Shown here: piece by piece, positions 16,534 to 25,835 of the stretch
Layout of the letters: each line of letters begins with the position of its first letter
Position numbering within the stretch: position 1 is the first letter of the stretch
NCBI RefSeq assembly: GCF_018860635.1
Contig: NZ_JAHKPT010000010.1
Coordinates: forward strand, 1 to 64,000
Direction of reading: 5' to 3'
From: Aliiglaciecola lipolytica
Lineage (GTDB): Bacteria; Pseudomonadota; Gammaproteobacteria; Enterobacterales; Alteromonadaceae
DNA length: 64,000 nt
The notes under the pieces: generated by a model
What the model saw: only the letters and a program-made list of their open reading frames with translations
Database searches by the model: none
What the model was told of the DNA's origin: nothing
Position numbers and translations under genes: made by a program

Positions 16534-19500
16534 ATGCCACTGGAAACTGTGAAATCTACTATTGCCGCCCCCAATAAAAAAACCTGGGTGTACGGTGTTT
16601 TGATTCTGCTGATCTTTGCAGCACTGGGTTACTACGCTCTGTTAAATCAAAAAGATCGCACCGCTAATCATGATTATTATAGAGTGCTTTACGAAGCTTC
16701 CAATGAATTTAAAGAAAATTTAAATAAACTGGATAGTATGCACCGATATAAAGAAGGTGTTTCTTCCATACGGTCCCTACTCCCGAGTTATACCCGAAAA
16801 GCCAATTCGGAACAAAACCTTTTGAAAGCAGATGGGTTTAAATATTCAATTGCGGGGCAAACTCTGCTCGTCAGTGCAGATCTAGACGCTAATGATGAAA
16901 AGTTCGAAGCGGAATTGTCTTTTGAAGATATTCTTCCAAATCCGAAAAAAGGATTTAGCAAATATTTATTCGCAGATAAAGAAGGAAAAGTCATTGCTAC
17001 CGTTGGTGATGAAAGCACAATCTCCATCGTAGAATTACGTAGTATCAATCAACAAATCCAACAAAAAAACAAACAGTTCCAATTTAATTTTAGTGAATCT
17101 CAAAAATCGGCAGCAAGCGACACTAACCCGCCCCTTCCAAGCTACAGCAATCATGTGGATATGAAAATATCCTATGGTGATTTCCGTGTATTTGTATTTC
17201 CATTCGCGCTGGAAATTCCATTAAAAAAACTGTCAGAAACCTCAGAAGACGGTGCACAGAATAAAATGGTAGAACTGGACAAACTATATTTAGTTGGACT
17301 GCTACCACAGAGTAAACTTAGCAACAGAGAAAACAATGATTGGAACCTTTCTTTGCTGGTTGTCACGCTGGTCAGTTTATTGTTCATGTGGTGTCTTCTA
17401 CGTTTATATTTACTGCCCAAAAACCAATCTATTACTCGCTCATACCGCTCATTAACCGTTGTATCGAGTTATGCTTTTTTTATCGTAATTTTAGCCTTAA
17501 CTTTAGGTTACATGCAGAAGTCTTTATTACAATTAGAAAAAGATCAAATAGCCTCAGAATACGCTAATTATTTAGGTCAAAAACTGCGTAAAGATATTAA
17601 TCATGTGTTCAGCCGCTTAGAACAATACAAAACGTTTTATGGCGAGATGTTAGCGACACTTTCGTTATTTTCCGAAAATTCACAACCTTATGATAATTAC
17701 AAAAGTGAAGATCTAGAAGCCTTCAACTTATCCATGAAAAAAGCAATTTTAAGTCTTAATGCAACACCCTGTGTTGAAGGCCGCCCAGCATATTGGTTAC
17801 CAGGTAGTGCAAGTACCCCCAATAAGACTTATCCGATAACGTATAACTGCTCGGTTGCCCCCGAAAACCCCAATTTTCTAAAAGTAACATTCGATGATCA
17901 CGCGATAAATGTGATGTTGAATGCGTATAGATCTAACAAAGCCGATCATGTCATATTGGATTTCTATTCTAATAATCAACTACTTGACTTAACTGCAGAG
18001 AAATCGTTAAACACCTCGGTTACTCCTGATTTTATTCAAGATCAATCGCATACCATATTATCGGCATTCGCGATAAACAAAGAAGGTAACTCAGTGCTTC
18101 CTTCTCTGAACTTTCAAGAGAGTAACGCACTACCGGCAACCTTTAATTTGTCGCACCGAAACTATTATAAAAAAGTCAGAGATCAAAAAGGTTGGGATAT
18201 TGACAGGATCCCCTCTGCGATTAAAAATAATGAGTCCCCAAATCAATCTAATCTTGATATTCAACCCTCAGAAAAAAATGCGCCTTCCGGCCCGTTTAAG
18301 AATGTATATATTCAGCGTTTATTAAATGTCACTAATGGCACTCGTGGTACCACAATCTCAATGCCAATTTCGTCTGCTGATAGTGACAAAACCTATGATT
18401 ACATTTTGGCCGCAGATGTATTATTACCTTCAATGTCACTGGGACAATCTCCCCCATACGATTTTAATTACATGGTGGTAGATCGCAGCACTGGTGACGT
18501 TATATTTCATAATGATTCTAGTCGCTCATTAGTGGAAAATTTGTATTTCTCTGGTGATAACCGCTCTGCACTGAGTAAATGGCTCAAAGCTGGCTTAGAC
18601 CATTATCCTGAATTAGGCAGGGAACTCATTGAAGGTACCTATCACGGACAAAGTGGTCGATTTGCTCTTTCCAGTACGGTAATAGACAAATGGGCAATAG
18701 TCGTATTTTATCCAAATGATAGTTTGCAGACTTTCATGACGAACCAATTTCTTTATGTGATGACCACATTTGCAGTCATCATTGGTTTGATGGTGATAGG
18801 AATATATTCGGTACGCCATTTTGTTTGGACAAGTACCTTAAAAGAAAAGCTCAAATTACCTGCCAAACTCAATGTTAGGTTAGTCATGTTGGTTAGCTCG
18901 GTGCTCTTTAGCACAAGTTATTGTCTTTACTTCTTAGGTCATAATATCGACACGCTGTTCAGCCATGGGAATGGGTTGAATTGGTCACTTTGGTTACCCA
19001 TAGTTGGTTTACTGATTGCGACTATCTTGGTATATCGCGGTTGTTACAATCATTTTTGTTTTCCATACAAAGAATTGAACGATTGCACTTTGGATTCAGC
19101 GAAACGTGGCTCCAAACGACTCATTATTGCGGTTCTTATCGCGGTAGGGATTCACTTTTTATATCTACAAAAAACGGCTAGCACACCAGAAAAAACGTTA
19201 GATTTTCACTATCAACAACTGGCTTGTAATTGGCTTAATTACGAAAGACAAGAAGTCAATTCAATTGGCTTAAGTCGCTACCCCAACTCTATTACTTCAA
19301 CTCGAATTACGCCCACTAATTTACTGCCCTTAGATCCAAAGTGGCGAGCACGTTTGACCCGTAAAGATGGGGATTGTCAGAATCACTCTGCGCAAATCCA
19401 CCCAGACGATTACCCTAGTTTGAGTTCTGTTTTTGGCGCCACCTATTTATGGCAATGGATAAATATTTATATTCTCGATAGAGAACTTGCAGCCAGCTAT

Positions 19501-20826
19501 CAACCCGACTCTGATTTTCGAAGCTATTCCCATAAAATGCCGGGCGGGCTGATCAGCTCAATTGTATTTTACACTGCGCTATTTGCTGTGATTATTTGGG
19601 CATGGTTTAGATTCAACACCCAATTATTGTGGAATCGTCTGTATTGCCCTGAGCGTTTTTTGCAGCATATCAATAGAATGACAAGTTCAGTGCAGACATT
19701 GCATTTTGAACAACGCAGTCACAACTTAAAAATTGAATGTGACACGATAAAATTAAACGGCATTGGCTTGTCACTTCTGTTACGCAGCATGAATCTTAAG
19801 TCGGCGGTTGCTGCAAACGACATGCAAGCAAACCATCTTTTAGCAGGATTTGAAAAATTATTTTCGCTCAGTCCCTGTTTACAAAAATTCAGTGAACAAA
19901 GTAGCTTTTTACCGAATTTAAAACTGAATATTATCAATCAAGATCCTAAGAAGATCGCGGTTGAAATTTGGGACATTGAAACCTGCTTAGAAAAAGGTGA
20001 ATTTAGACAATTGTTGCTCGACTTAATCATGGAGATTAAATCACTGACGTTATCCGGTCAATTAGATAGTTTTACCATTTACACTGGTTTTCACAGCTTG
20101 CAACGGGTCAAAATGAAAGACCCCTTAATGCTAGAACAAAGCAGCGTATTGGATCATGCCGAATACATTTCTTGGGCAGAATGTTTAATGGACTTCATTG
20201 TGGTAATTCCTGAAAGCTTTAAACAAGGCATTGATTGGCAAATGTTGAAGGAAGAAGTGGATGCATTTCCAGAGTTACAATTTTTACAACAAGAAGTTGA
20301 ACAATCAGAACAACTAGAATCTTGGGCGCACATATGGAAACGAGATGAACAACTCAACATTGAAAGCCGCTGGAGTACCATCAATTACATATTGCTTAAT
20401 GCAGAGGCATTATACCGCTTCAAATGGGAATCTTGCTCCAGCGCTGAGAAACTCGCTCTGCTTAATTTGGCTAAACGTCAAAAACTAAACCCTGCAAATA
20501 CCCAAATGATTGAACATCTTGCCCTTAACGGTCTGATTACTGTGCGCAAAGGCAATATCGATGTTATTAATCGTAGCTTTAGCCATTTCATCTTGCATGC
20601 AGAAACTAACGCGACTCTAAACCAATTGGTTAAACACGGTGAAGAAGGTTTGTGGAAAAGCTATCGACTGCCGTTGGGAGTCATTATTATTTTAATTATT
20701 GGAGGTATCGCACTTACCTCAGGCGAATCTATTTACATCATTGCAGCTTCCATGGCTGGCGTACTAGGCACTATTGCCAGTGTCACCAATAGTGCCAATC
20801 TGCTTCGTGGTCAAATGAAAGATTAA
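16534..20826 (+). CDS. Giant multi-spanning membrane protein with Cache-like and winged-helix-like regions
   Basis: I do not recognise a named family for this 1,430-residue protein. The chosen ATG follows AGGG. Likely membrane segments are near residues 17-36, 270-294, 307-327, 738-760, 782-802, 815-836, 862-878, 1006-1028, 1379-1396 and 1402-1420. Residues 330-737 would be periplasmic. Their end (YMVVDRSTGDVIFHN ... KWAIVVFYPNDSL, then a helix into the membrane) resembles a Cache sensor domain. The cytoplasmic part at 1030-1375 has no P-loop. Residues 1304-1340 (AEKLALLNLAKRQKLNP ... LALNGLITV) look like a winged helix. A sensor or scaffold role is inference. Confidence 0.75.
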   Translation: MPLETVKSTIAAPNKKTWVYGVLILLIFAALGYYALLNQKDRTANHDYYRVLYEASNEFKENLNKLDSMHRYKEGVSSIRSLLPSYTRKANSEQNLLKADGFKYSIAGQTLLVSADLDANDEKFEAELSFEDILPNPKKGFSKYLFADKEGKVIATVGDESTISIVELRSINQQIQQKNKQFQFNFSESQKSAASDTNPPLPSYSNHVDMKISYGDFRVFVFPFALEIPLKKLSETSEDGAQNKMVELDKLYLVGLLPQSKLSNRENNDWNLSLLVVTLVSLLFMWCLLRLYLLPKNQSITRSYRSLTVVSSYAFFIVILALTLGYMQKSLLQLEKDQIASEYANYLGQKLRKDINHVFSRLEQYKTFYGEMLATLSLFSENSQPYDNYKSEDLEAFNLSMKKAILSLNATPCVEGRPAYWLPGSASTPNKTYPITYNCSVAPENPNFLKVTFDDHAINVMLNAYRSNKADHVILDFYSNNQLLDLTAEKSLNTSVTPDFIQDQSHTILSAFAINKEGNSVLPSLNFQESNALPATFNLSHRNYYKKVRDQKGWDIDRIPSAIKNNESPNQSNLDIQPSEKNAPSGPFKNVYIQRLLNVTNGTRGTTISMPISSADSDKTYDYILAADVLLPSMSLGQSPPYDFNYMVVDRSTGDVIFHNDSSRSLVENLYFSGDNRSALSKWLKAGLDHYPELGRELIEGTYHGQSGRFALSSTVIDKWAIVVFYPNDSLQTFMTNQFLYVMTTFAVIIGLMVIGIYSVRHFVWTSTLKEKLKLPAKLNVRLVMLVSSVLFSTSYCLYFLGHNIDTLFSHGNGLNWSLWLPIVGLLIATILVYRGCYNHFCFPYKELNDCTLDSAKRGSKRLIIAVLIAVGIHFLYLQKTASTPEKTLDFHYQQLACNWLNYERQEVNSIGLSRYPNSITSTRITPTNLLPLDPKWRARLTRKDGDCQNHSAQIHPDDYPSLSSVFGATYLWQWINIYILDRELAASYQPDSDFRSYSHKMPGGLISSIVFYTALFAVIIWAWFRFNTQLLWNRLYCPERFLQHINRMTSSVQTLHFEQRSHNLKIECDTIKLNGIGLSLLLRSMNLKSAVAANDMQANHLLAGFEKLFSLSPCLQKFSEQSSFLPNLKLNIINQDPKKIAVEIWDIETCLEKGEFRQLLLDLIMEIKSLTLSGQLDSFTIYTGFHSLQRVKMKDPLMLEQSSVLDHAEYISWAECLMDFIVVIPESFKQGIDWQMLKEEVDAFPELQFLQQEVEQSEQLESWAHIWKRDEQLNIESRWSTINYILLNAEALYRFKWESCSSAEKLALLNLAKRQKLNPANTQMIEHLALNGLITVRKGNIDVINRSFSHFILHAETNATLNQLVKHGEEGLWKSYRLPLGVIIILIIGGIALTSGESIYIIAASMAGVLGTIASVTNSANLLRGQMKD

Positions 20827-21003
20827 TGTCTATGTAGCCAATAATTGAGCACTATATAAAAATCGAAACAATGGATAAATAAAGGCTAGCGACAGCTTTT
20901 GTGTGCGCACTCCACTAACGGCTGGTGAGCGGCATAAGTTAGCGATAAAACACGAAAAACGCGCAAACTCTGCCGACTTCAGTCTACTGTGGATTGCAGC
21001 TCT

Positions 21004-21525
21004 TTATTGGGTGGATTTCTCATCCCGTTCACTTAAATGCGAAATAGGTTCGTCTCCCATCCTTGGTACAGGTGGCTTAGGATAGTCAGTCCAATAAGTG
21101 ATATGAAGCTCTAGGTTATTTGCCCAACTTTCATCTCCCCCTTCGGGATACTGTCCCTTAATTAATGTTTTCACATTCATATTAGGAAGTTGCAGTTGGG
21201 ATTTATCAGAATCACTGGTTTCAAGACCTTCAGCTTTGGCAAATTCAGTAAATTGCCCCCAGTAATTGCTATTGTCAGCGTTCTCGCCCTGCGCGCTATC
21301 ATTTGTAACAGATAATTCAAATTTGCAGGCAACACCATATTGGAACAGGGACATCCAAGGTTTTTCGGGGGCTCCTTGATCGTGCAGCTCTTTTTGCTGA
21401 ACTGGCGTTCGATATCCTTCAACGAGTGTAATCGGAACATTTTTTTGTGTCAGATGCGTAATCAAATTTTGTACTTTTTGTCGCATTATCGGGTGTAAAT
21501 TTTTTAAGACGGTATTGAGTGTCAT
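21004..21525 (-). CDS. M15-peptidase-like protein lacking all zinc ligands
   Basis: The fold signature of M15 (CwlK/VanY-like) peptidoglycan peptidases is clear: TLVEGYRTPVQQKELHDQG (residues 33-51), then SLFQYGVACKFEL (59-71). In active enzymes that second motif is SxHxxGxAxDF, with His and Asp binding zinc. Here those positions are F61 and K68, and the third ligand, normally in a PHF-type motif, appears to be N115 in LPNMN. The protein should therefore not be a zinc peptidase and may only bind peptidoglycan or another protein. There is no signal peptide. The 173-residue frame is intact, so this is not simple decay. Confidence 0.75.
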   Translation of the reverse strand: MTLNTVLKNLHPIMRQKVQNLITHLTQKNVPITLVEGYRTPVQQKELHDQGAPEKPWMSLFQYGVACKFELSVTNDSAQGENADNSNYWGQFTEFAKAEGLETSDSDKSQLQLPNMNVKTLIKGQYPEGGDESWANNLELHITYWTDYPKPPVPRMGDEPISHLSERDEKSTQ

Positions 21526-21741
21526 GGTTGTTTTCCTTTTATTCCTTCTTTATCTATTTGTTTTTTAAATAAACGGAAATATTTAGTCGAATACTTATCC
21601 AATACTTCAATAAATCACTTTGAACATCATTACTTTACACGTAATCTCTATAGTTGCATATTTTTTAAACAGCTTGGTTTATACTTTGAAAAAACTGTTT
21701 TTTTTAAGATCCGCAAGGCATCATCGTTAAGAGGAAACTGA

Positions 21742-23907
21742 ATGAGTAGCTTTATTGCTGAGTTAAGACGACGCAATGTATTCAATGTCATAGCGGGTTA
21801 CGCTGTCATTGGCTGGTTAGTCATGCAATTAGCCGTGGTGTTGGAAAGCGCATTACACTTACCAACTTGGTTTGACACGATCGCAACAATCCTAGTGATA
21901 ATTGGCTTTCCTATCGCGGTTTTACTCGCTTGGATTTTTCAATTTACGCCTAAAGGTTTGGTTCGTACCGCAAAAAACCCCGCATTAAGTAAAGCGGCTA
22001 ATTCTAAAAATACGATTACTATTTTTACATTAACTGGGGTAATTAGCGCTGGACTGATCACGCTGATGTGGATGCATTTAGGAAAAAACACATTAGTCGA
22101 TGAAAACCGAGAAATCACTCAGCAAACAAGCAACGCAAATGTTGAAGTCGTTACCAGCTCTGCGACTCAGTCGATTGCCGTTTTGCCATTTGATGATTTT
22201 TCAGCAAGCAATGATCAGGGTTATTTTGGGCATGGAATTTCTGAGGAATTACTTAACCTATTAAGTCGTATCAAAGGCTTACGAGTTGTATCGCGCACCT
22301 CATCTTTTGCCTTTGTGGATACAGATTCGACCGTAAGTGAGATTGCTAAAGAACTGAAAGTCGCACATATTTTAGAAGGAAGTATACGTAAATCTGGCAA
22401 TACTATTCGCATCACAGCTCAACTGATCAATGCACAAACTGATGAACATATCTGGTCTGAAACCTATGATCGTCCTTTGTCAGCGCAAAATTTATTTGCA
22501 GTACAAGACGAAATAGCCAGTAAAATAACCCAACAACTCAAGGGAAAGTTAACCGTAGTGCCGTTAAAAGATTCTGATAAAACCTTGTCTTTAGAAGCCT
22601 ACGAGCTTTATTTGCAAGCCCGCGAAAATCAGAAATTACGCTCGCCAGAAAGTCTAGCCCTAGCAGTTCAAAAATTTATTAAGGTCATTGATCTAGATCC
22701 AAATTTTGCACATGCCTATTCAGGTTTATCAGACACTTATTTGCTGATGGAAGCTTATGCCGGCTTAGATAAACAAGCATCCCGAGACAAAGCATCACCA
22801 TTAGTTGCCAGAGCACTTGAGTTAGCGCCTAATTCTGCAGAAGTGCTAGCAAGTGCAGCATACCTAGCAAAAGATAAGAATACTGCCGCGTCCATCAAAC
22901 AAGCCCAACAATATGCGACACAGGCCATTGAGGCGAATCATAATTATGCTAATGCATACTTTCTTTTAGGCGGTATTTTGTGGGAACAAGGCAAGCTCGA
23001 TGAAGCAATTGAGCAGTACAAAAAAGCGAGACTACTGGATCCACTTTCTAACAATATTTTAAGTAATCTTGCGCGTATTTATTTATCCGTTGACGATAGA
23101 GTGAACAGCAAAATCATTGGCGACGACTTAGTGCGATTGCACCCTACCCAACCTTTTGGTTACAGTGTTTTAGCCGATCTTGCTTTTAAAAGTGGGAATT
23201 ATTCGCAGGCTCATAGCATGTTGCAAAATGCCTATACCCTTAACCAACAAAGCACGAGTATCAACAGAAACCTAGCTAGGCTATATAATTTAGTCGGCTT
23301 ATACCAGCATGCGCTTTGGTATAACGCTAGTCCTACTAGCCAAGTCTGGCACGGCATTTACACAGATAATCTAGGATTGGCGGCCGAACAGTTAGCAAAA
23401 GTCACAGACATGACAGATATTGCATGGTTTTTATATTATTTACGTGACTATGAGAAAACCAACCAAATTGTGAACGCTTATATTGAGGCCTATAAGTTGC
23501 TCGACAGGCCCATCGAAAGTGCGGCAAGTGCAGACTTTATAATTGCACTTGCGCAAACTCGTCAAGCACTGGGAGAAAATAATGAGCAACTGTTAAGTAT
23601 GCTAAAAGAATACTTAACTAACAAACCCACTCAACAAGTAAGTAACTTAAATGAAATAAAACAACGTATTTTGTTTGCCACTCTTACCGGCAACCATCAA
23701 CAGAGTTATAAATGGTTAGAACGGATGAGATCATTGGGCTATATAATGACTTTTATCGATCCTATTTTTGATGAGATAAAAAGTATTGCTGAATTTCAAA
23801 ACCAACAACAAGATATGCGTGAACTAAGGGATAAGTATCAATCGCAAATTAAAGCACAATTGCGCACACCTAACCCCTTATGGATAGTTCCTCCTAGCGA
23901 TATTTAG
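21742..23907 (+). CDS. Membrane-anchored TolB-like/TPR protein
   Basis: The 721-residue product begins with the block SSFIAELRRRNVFNVIAGYAV, typical of a large proteobacterial family. Membrane segments follow at about residues 13-38, 43-68 and 93-115. Residues 143-270 form the TolB/FlgO-like nucleotide-cyclase-associated domain (SIAVLPFDDF, GHGISEELLNLLSRI, GSIRKSGNTIRITAQLI, HIWSETYDR). Tetratricopeptide repeats fill about 285-520. There is no DNA-binding or cyclase domain. Such proteins are thought to be periplasmic or envelope scaffolds, but the partner is unknown. A GAGG ribosome-binding site precedes the ATG. Confidence 0.85.
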   Translation: MSSFIAELRRRNVFNVIAGYAVIGWLVMQLAVVLESALHLPTWFDTIATILVIIGFPIAVLLAWIFQFTPKGLVRTAKNPALSKAANSKNTITIFTLTGVISAGLITLMWMHLGKNTLVDENREITQQTSNANVEVVTSSATQSIAVLPFDDFSASNDQGYFGHGISEELLNLLSRIKGLRVVSRTSSFAFVDTDSTVSEIAKELKVAHILEGSIRKSGNTIRITAQLINAQTDEHIWSETYDRPLSAQNLFAVQDEIASKITQQLKGKLTVVPLKDSDKTLSLEAYELYLQARENQKLRSPESLALAVQKFIKVIDLDPNFAHAYSGLSDTYLLMEAYAGLDKQASRDKASPLVARALELAPNSAEVLASAAYLAKDKNTAASIKQAQQYATQAIEANHNYANAYFLLGGILWEQGKLDEAIEQYKKARLLDPLSNNILSNLARIYLSVDDRVNSKIIGDDLVRLHPTQPFGYSVLADLAFKSGNYSQAHSMLQNAYTLNQQSTSINRNLARLYNLVGLYQHALWYNASPTSQVWHGIYTDNLGLAAEQLAKVTDMTDIAWFLYYLRDYEKTNQIVNAYIEAYKLLDRPIESAASADFIIALAQTRQALGENNEQLLSMLKEYLTNKPTQQVSNLNEIKQRILFATLTGNHQQSYKWLERMRSLGYIMTFIDPIFDEIKSIAEFQNQQQDMRELRDKYQSQIKAQLRTPNPLWIVPPSDI

Positions 23908-23954
23908 GACAACTTCATCGTGCTAACTCTTAGCCCGAAATAGCACTAAAAAAC

Positions 23955-25835
23955 CTAACTTGACAAGCGTTGCGCCAAGCCACTACTTCTTAAACAGACA
24001 TTGTTTATACAAGCTTGCAGGCTCTCTTTGTGACTGTATAACACAAACTTTTCCCGTGCACGGGTAAGGCCAGTATAAAACAATTCTCGGCTTAATCCTT
24101 TGGCTGACGGATTTAAGTTTACGTCGGGCAAGCACAGATATACCTGATTAAATTCAGAACCTTGGCTCTTGTGAATGGTCATGGCATACACAGGTTGATG
24201 TTCAGGCAACCGGCTTAACAATACACCTTTGTAACCACCTTCTGCGGTCTTGAACCACGCTTTTTTTAATTCTCGATTTTCAGGATCCGGCATTACTATC
24301 CCCACATCACCGTTAAATAATCCTAAATTATGATCGTTACGGGTTAACATTATTGGTCGGCCTATGTAGTCTTTTTCATCCATTGAAATAAAACCCTGAC
24401 GATCTAATTCCCGAGTAACTTGATAATTGATGTTATCCACTCCCCACTCACCGGATTTATGGGCGCATAAAATTTGTTGATTTAATAAATAGCTGAAACC
24501 TTGTTTCAAATCCCCTTGATTTACTGACAAAAAATAGGCTTTTAATTGACTAGCGTATTGCCGCGCGAATACTTGTACATTGCCATCTTGATGCCAAGTT
24601 AAGGTAGCTTGTTCGGTATCAGTGAGTATCGATAAAACAGCATGGGCATCACCTTCAATAACTTGTTCCGACAACAAACCGATTCCACTTTCTGACGAGA
24701 ATCTGTGACTTTTTCGCAATTTAACTAAGCAGTCCGCGATGGGACTAGTACCACGACTTTCAGGTCGTTGGGGAATATTTTGGTCACAAATGCGAATAAT
24801 CTGTTGCGCGGTATGCAATGAATATTCAGGGTATGCTTTACCCAATAACGCGGAGTGACAAATATCGGATAAAACACTGCCAGTCTCAACCGAAGAGAGT
24901 TGATTGTGATCTCCTAACAACACGACTTTTGTGTTGATGGGAATCGCACTAAGCAGCCTATACATCAATGGTAAATCTACCATCGACGCTTCATCAACAA
25001 TCAATGCATCCACATGCAATAAATTTTCCGCATTGTGCCTAAATTCAATTTGTCCCGGTTGACTTCCTAATAGTCGATGAATTGTACTGGTTTGTAGATT
25101 TAATCCCGTTTTGTAGTTATCCGGCAATGATTCTCGCGCTGACACTATAGATTCAGTCAGCCGTGCTGCTGCCTTGCCCGTTGGCGCAACGAGTTGTACT
25201 TTGAGCTCTTTTCCGTTGGCGCGTTGAAGGGCAAACAACAAGGCTAATAACTTGGCAACTGTGGTTGTTTTACCTGTGCCGGGCCCTCCGGTTATAAGGC
25301 TAAAATTACGTGTCGCTGCAATCCCAACCGCCACTTTCTGCCAATCGATTTCGGTTTGATTTTGCCCCTCAGGAGCACTAAATAATTCATCAACAATAGG
25401 TCTTGCGACGTCGCTAGACACTGTCGTTTCTACTGCTAACTTTTGTTGAATGATTTGGGTTAAACCCATCTCATATTGATAGTATCGCTGCAAATAAATG
25501 GCATTTTGCGCGAATATTAATGGTTTTCGAGGATCTTCAACAGGGTTCGAAGAAATACAATAACTTGCATGAATAGCCTCAATTACCTCATTAATACTCG
25601 AAAATCCGAGTAATTTAATTTGCTTGAAAGTAAGCTCATGTAAATTTAAACAACTGTGTTGCTGACTCAAACGTTGACTCACTAGACCTGAAAGCAGCGC
25701 TATGTTTTGGCTAAGATGGCTTTCCTGCTGAAAAATAAAATGCGCAAAAGCACTATCGAGGTTAGAAAGGCCCATAGCGCTAATTTGACGCTCACAATTA
25801 GTATAAAAGTGCGTATCGAGAAGACCATTTACCAT
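23955..25835 (-). CDS. recD: Exodeoxyribonuclease V subunit alpha
   Basis: RecD is the fast 5'-to-3' helicase of the RecBCD double-strand-break repair complex. The Walker A motif is SLITGGPGTGKTTTVAKLL (about residues 180-198). The Walker B region is ALIVDEASMVDLPLMYRLL, and the GDHNQLSSVETGSVLSD block and the C-terminal YAMTIHKSQGSEF helicase motif VI region follow. Length (626) is normal. It overlaps the end of recB by 7 bases, so translation is probably coupled. It converges on the TPR gene. Confidence 0.96.
   Translation of the reverse strand: MVNGLLDTHFYTNCERQISAMGLSNLDSAFAHFIFQQESHLSQNIALLSGLVSQRLSQQHSCLNLHELTFKQIKLLGFSSINEVIEAIHASYCISSNPVEDPRKPLIFAQNAIYLQRYYQYEMGLTQIIQQKLAVETTVSSDVARPIVDELFSAPEGQNQTEIDWQKVAVGIAATRNFSLITGGPGTGKTTTVAKLLALLFALQRANGKELKVQLVAPTGKAAARLTESIVSARESLPDNYKTGLNLQTSTIHRLLGSQPGQIEFRHNAENLLHVDALIVDEASMVDLPLMYRLLSAIPINTKVVLLGDHNQLSSVETGSVLSDICHSALLGKAYPEYSLHTAQQIIRICDQNIPQRPESRGTSPIADCLVKLRKSHRFSSESGIGLLSEQVIEGDAHAVLSILTDTEQATLTWHQDGNVQVFARQYASQLKAYFLSVNQGDLKQGFSYLLNQQILCAHKSGEWGVDNINYQVTRELDRQGFISMDEKDYIGRPIMLTRNDHNLGLFNGDVGIVMPDPENRELKKAWFKTAEGGYKGVLLSRLPEHQPVYAMTIHKSQGSEFNQVYLCLPDVNLNPSAKGLSRELFYTGLTRAREKFVLYSHKESLQACINNVCLRSSGLAQRLSS

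Noticed and set aside
23919-23946. GTGCTA/TAGCAC hairpin between the TPR gene and recD as a terminator
   Set aside because: The A-run lies on the wrong side for either transcript, with only a 6-base stem.
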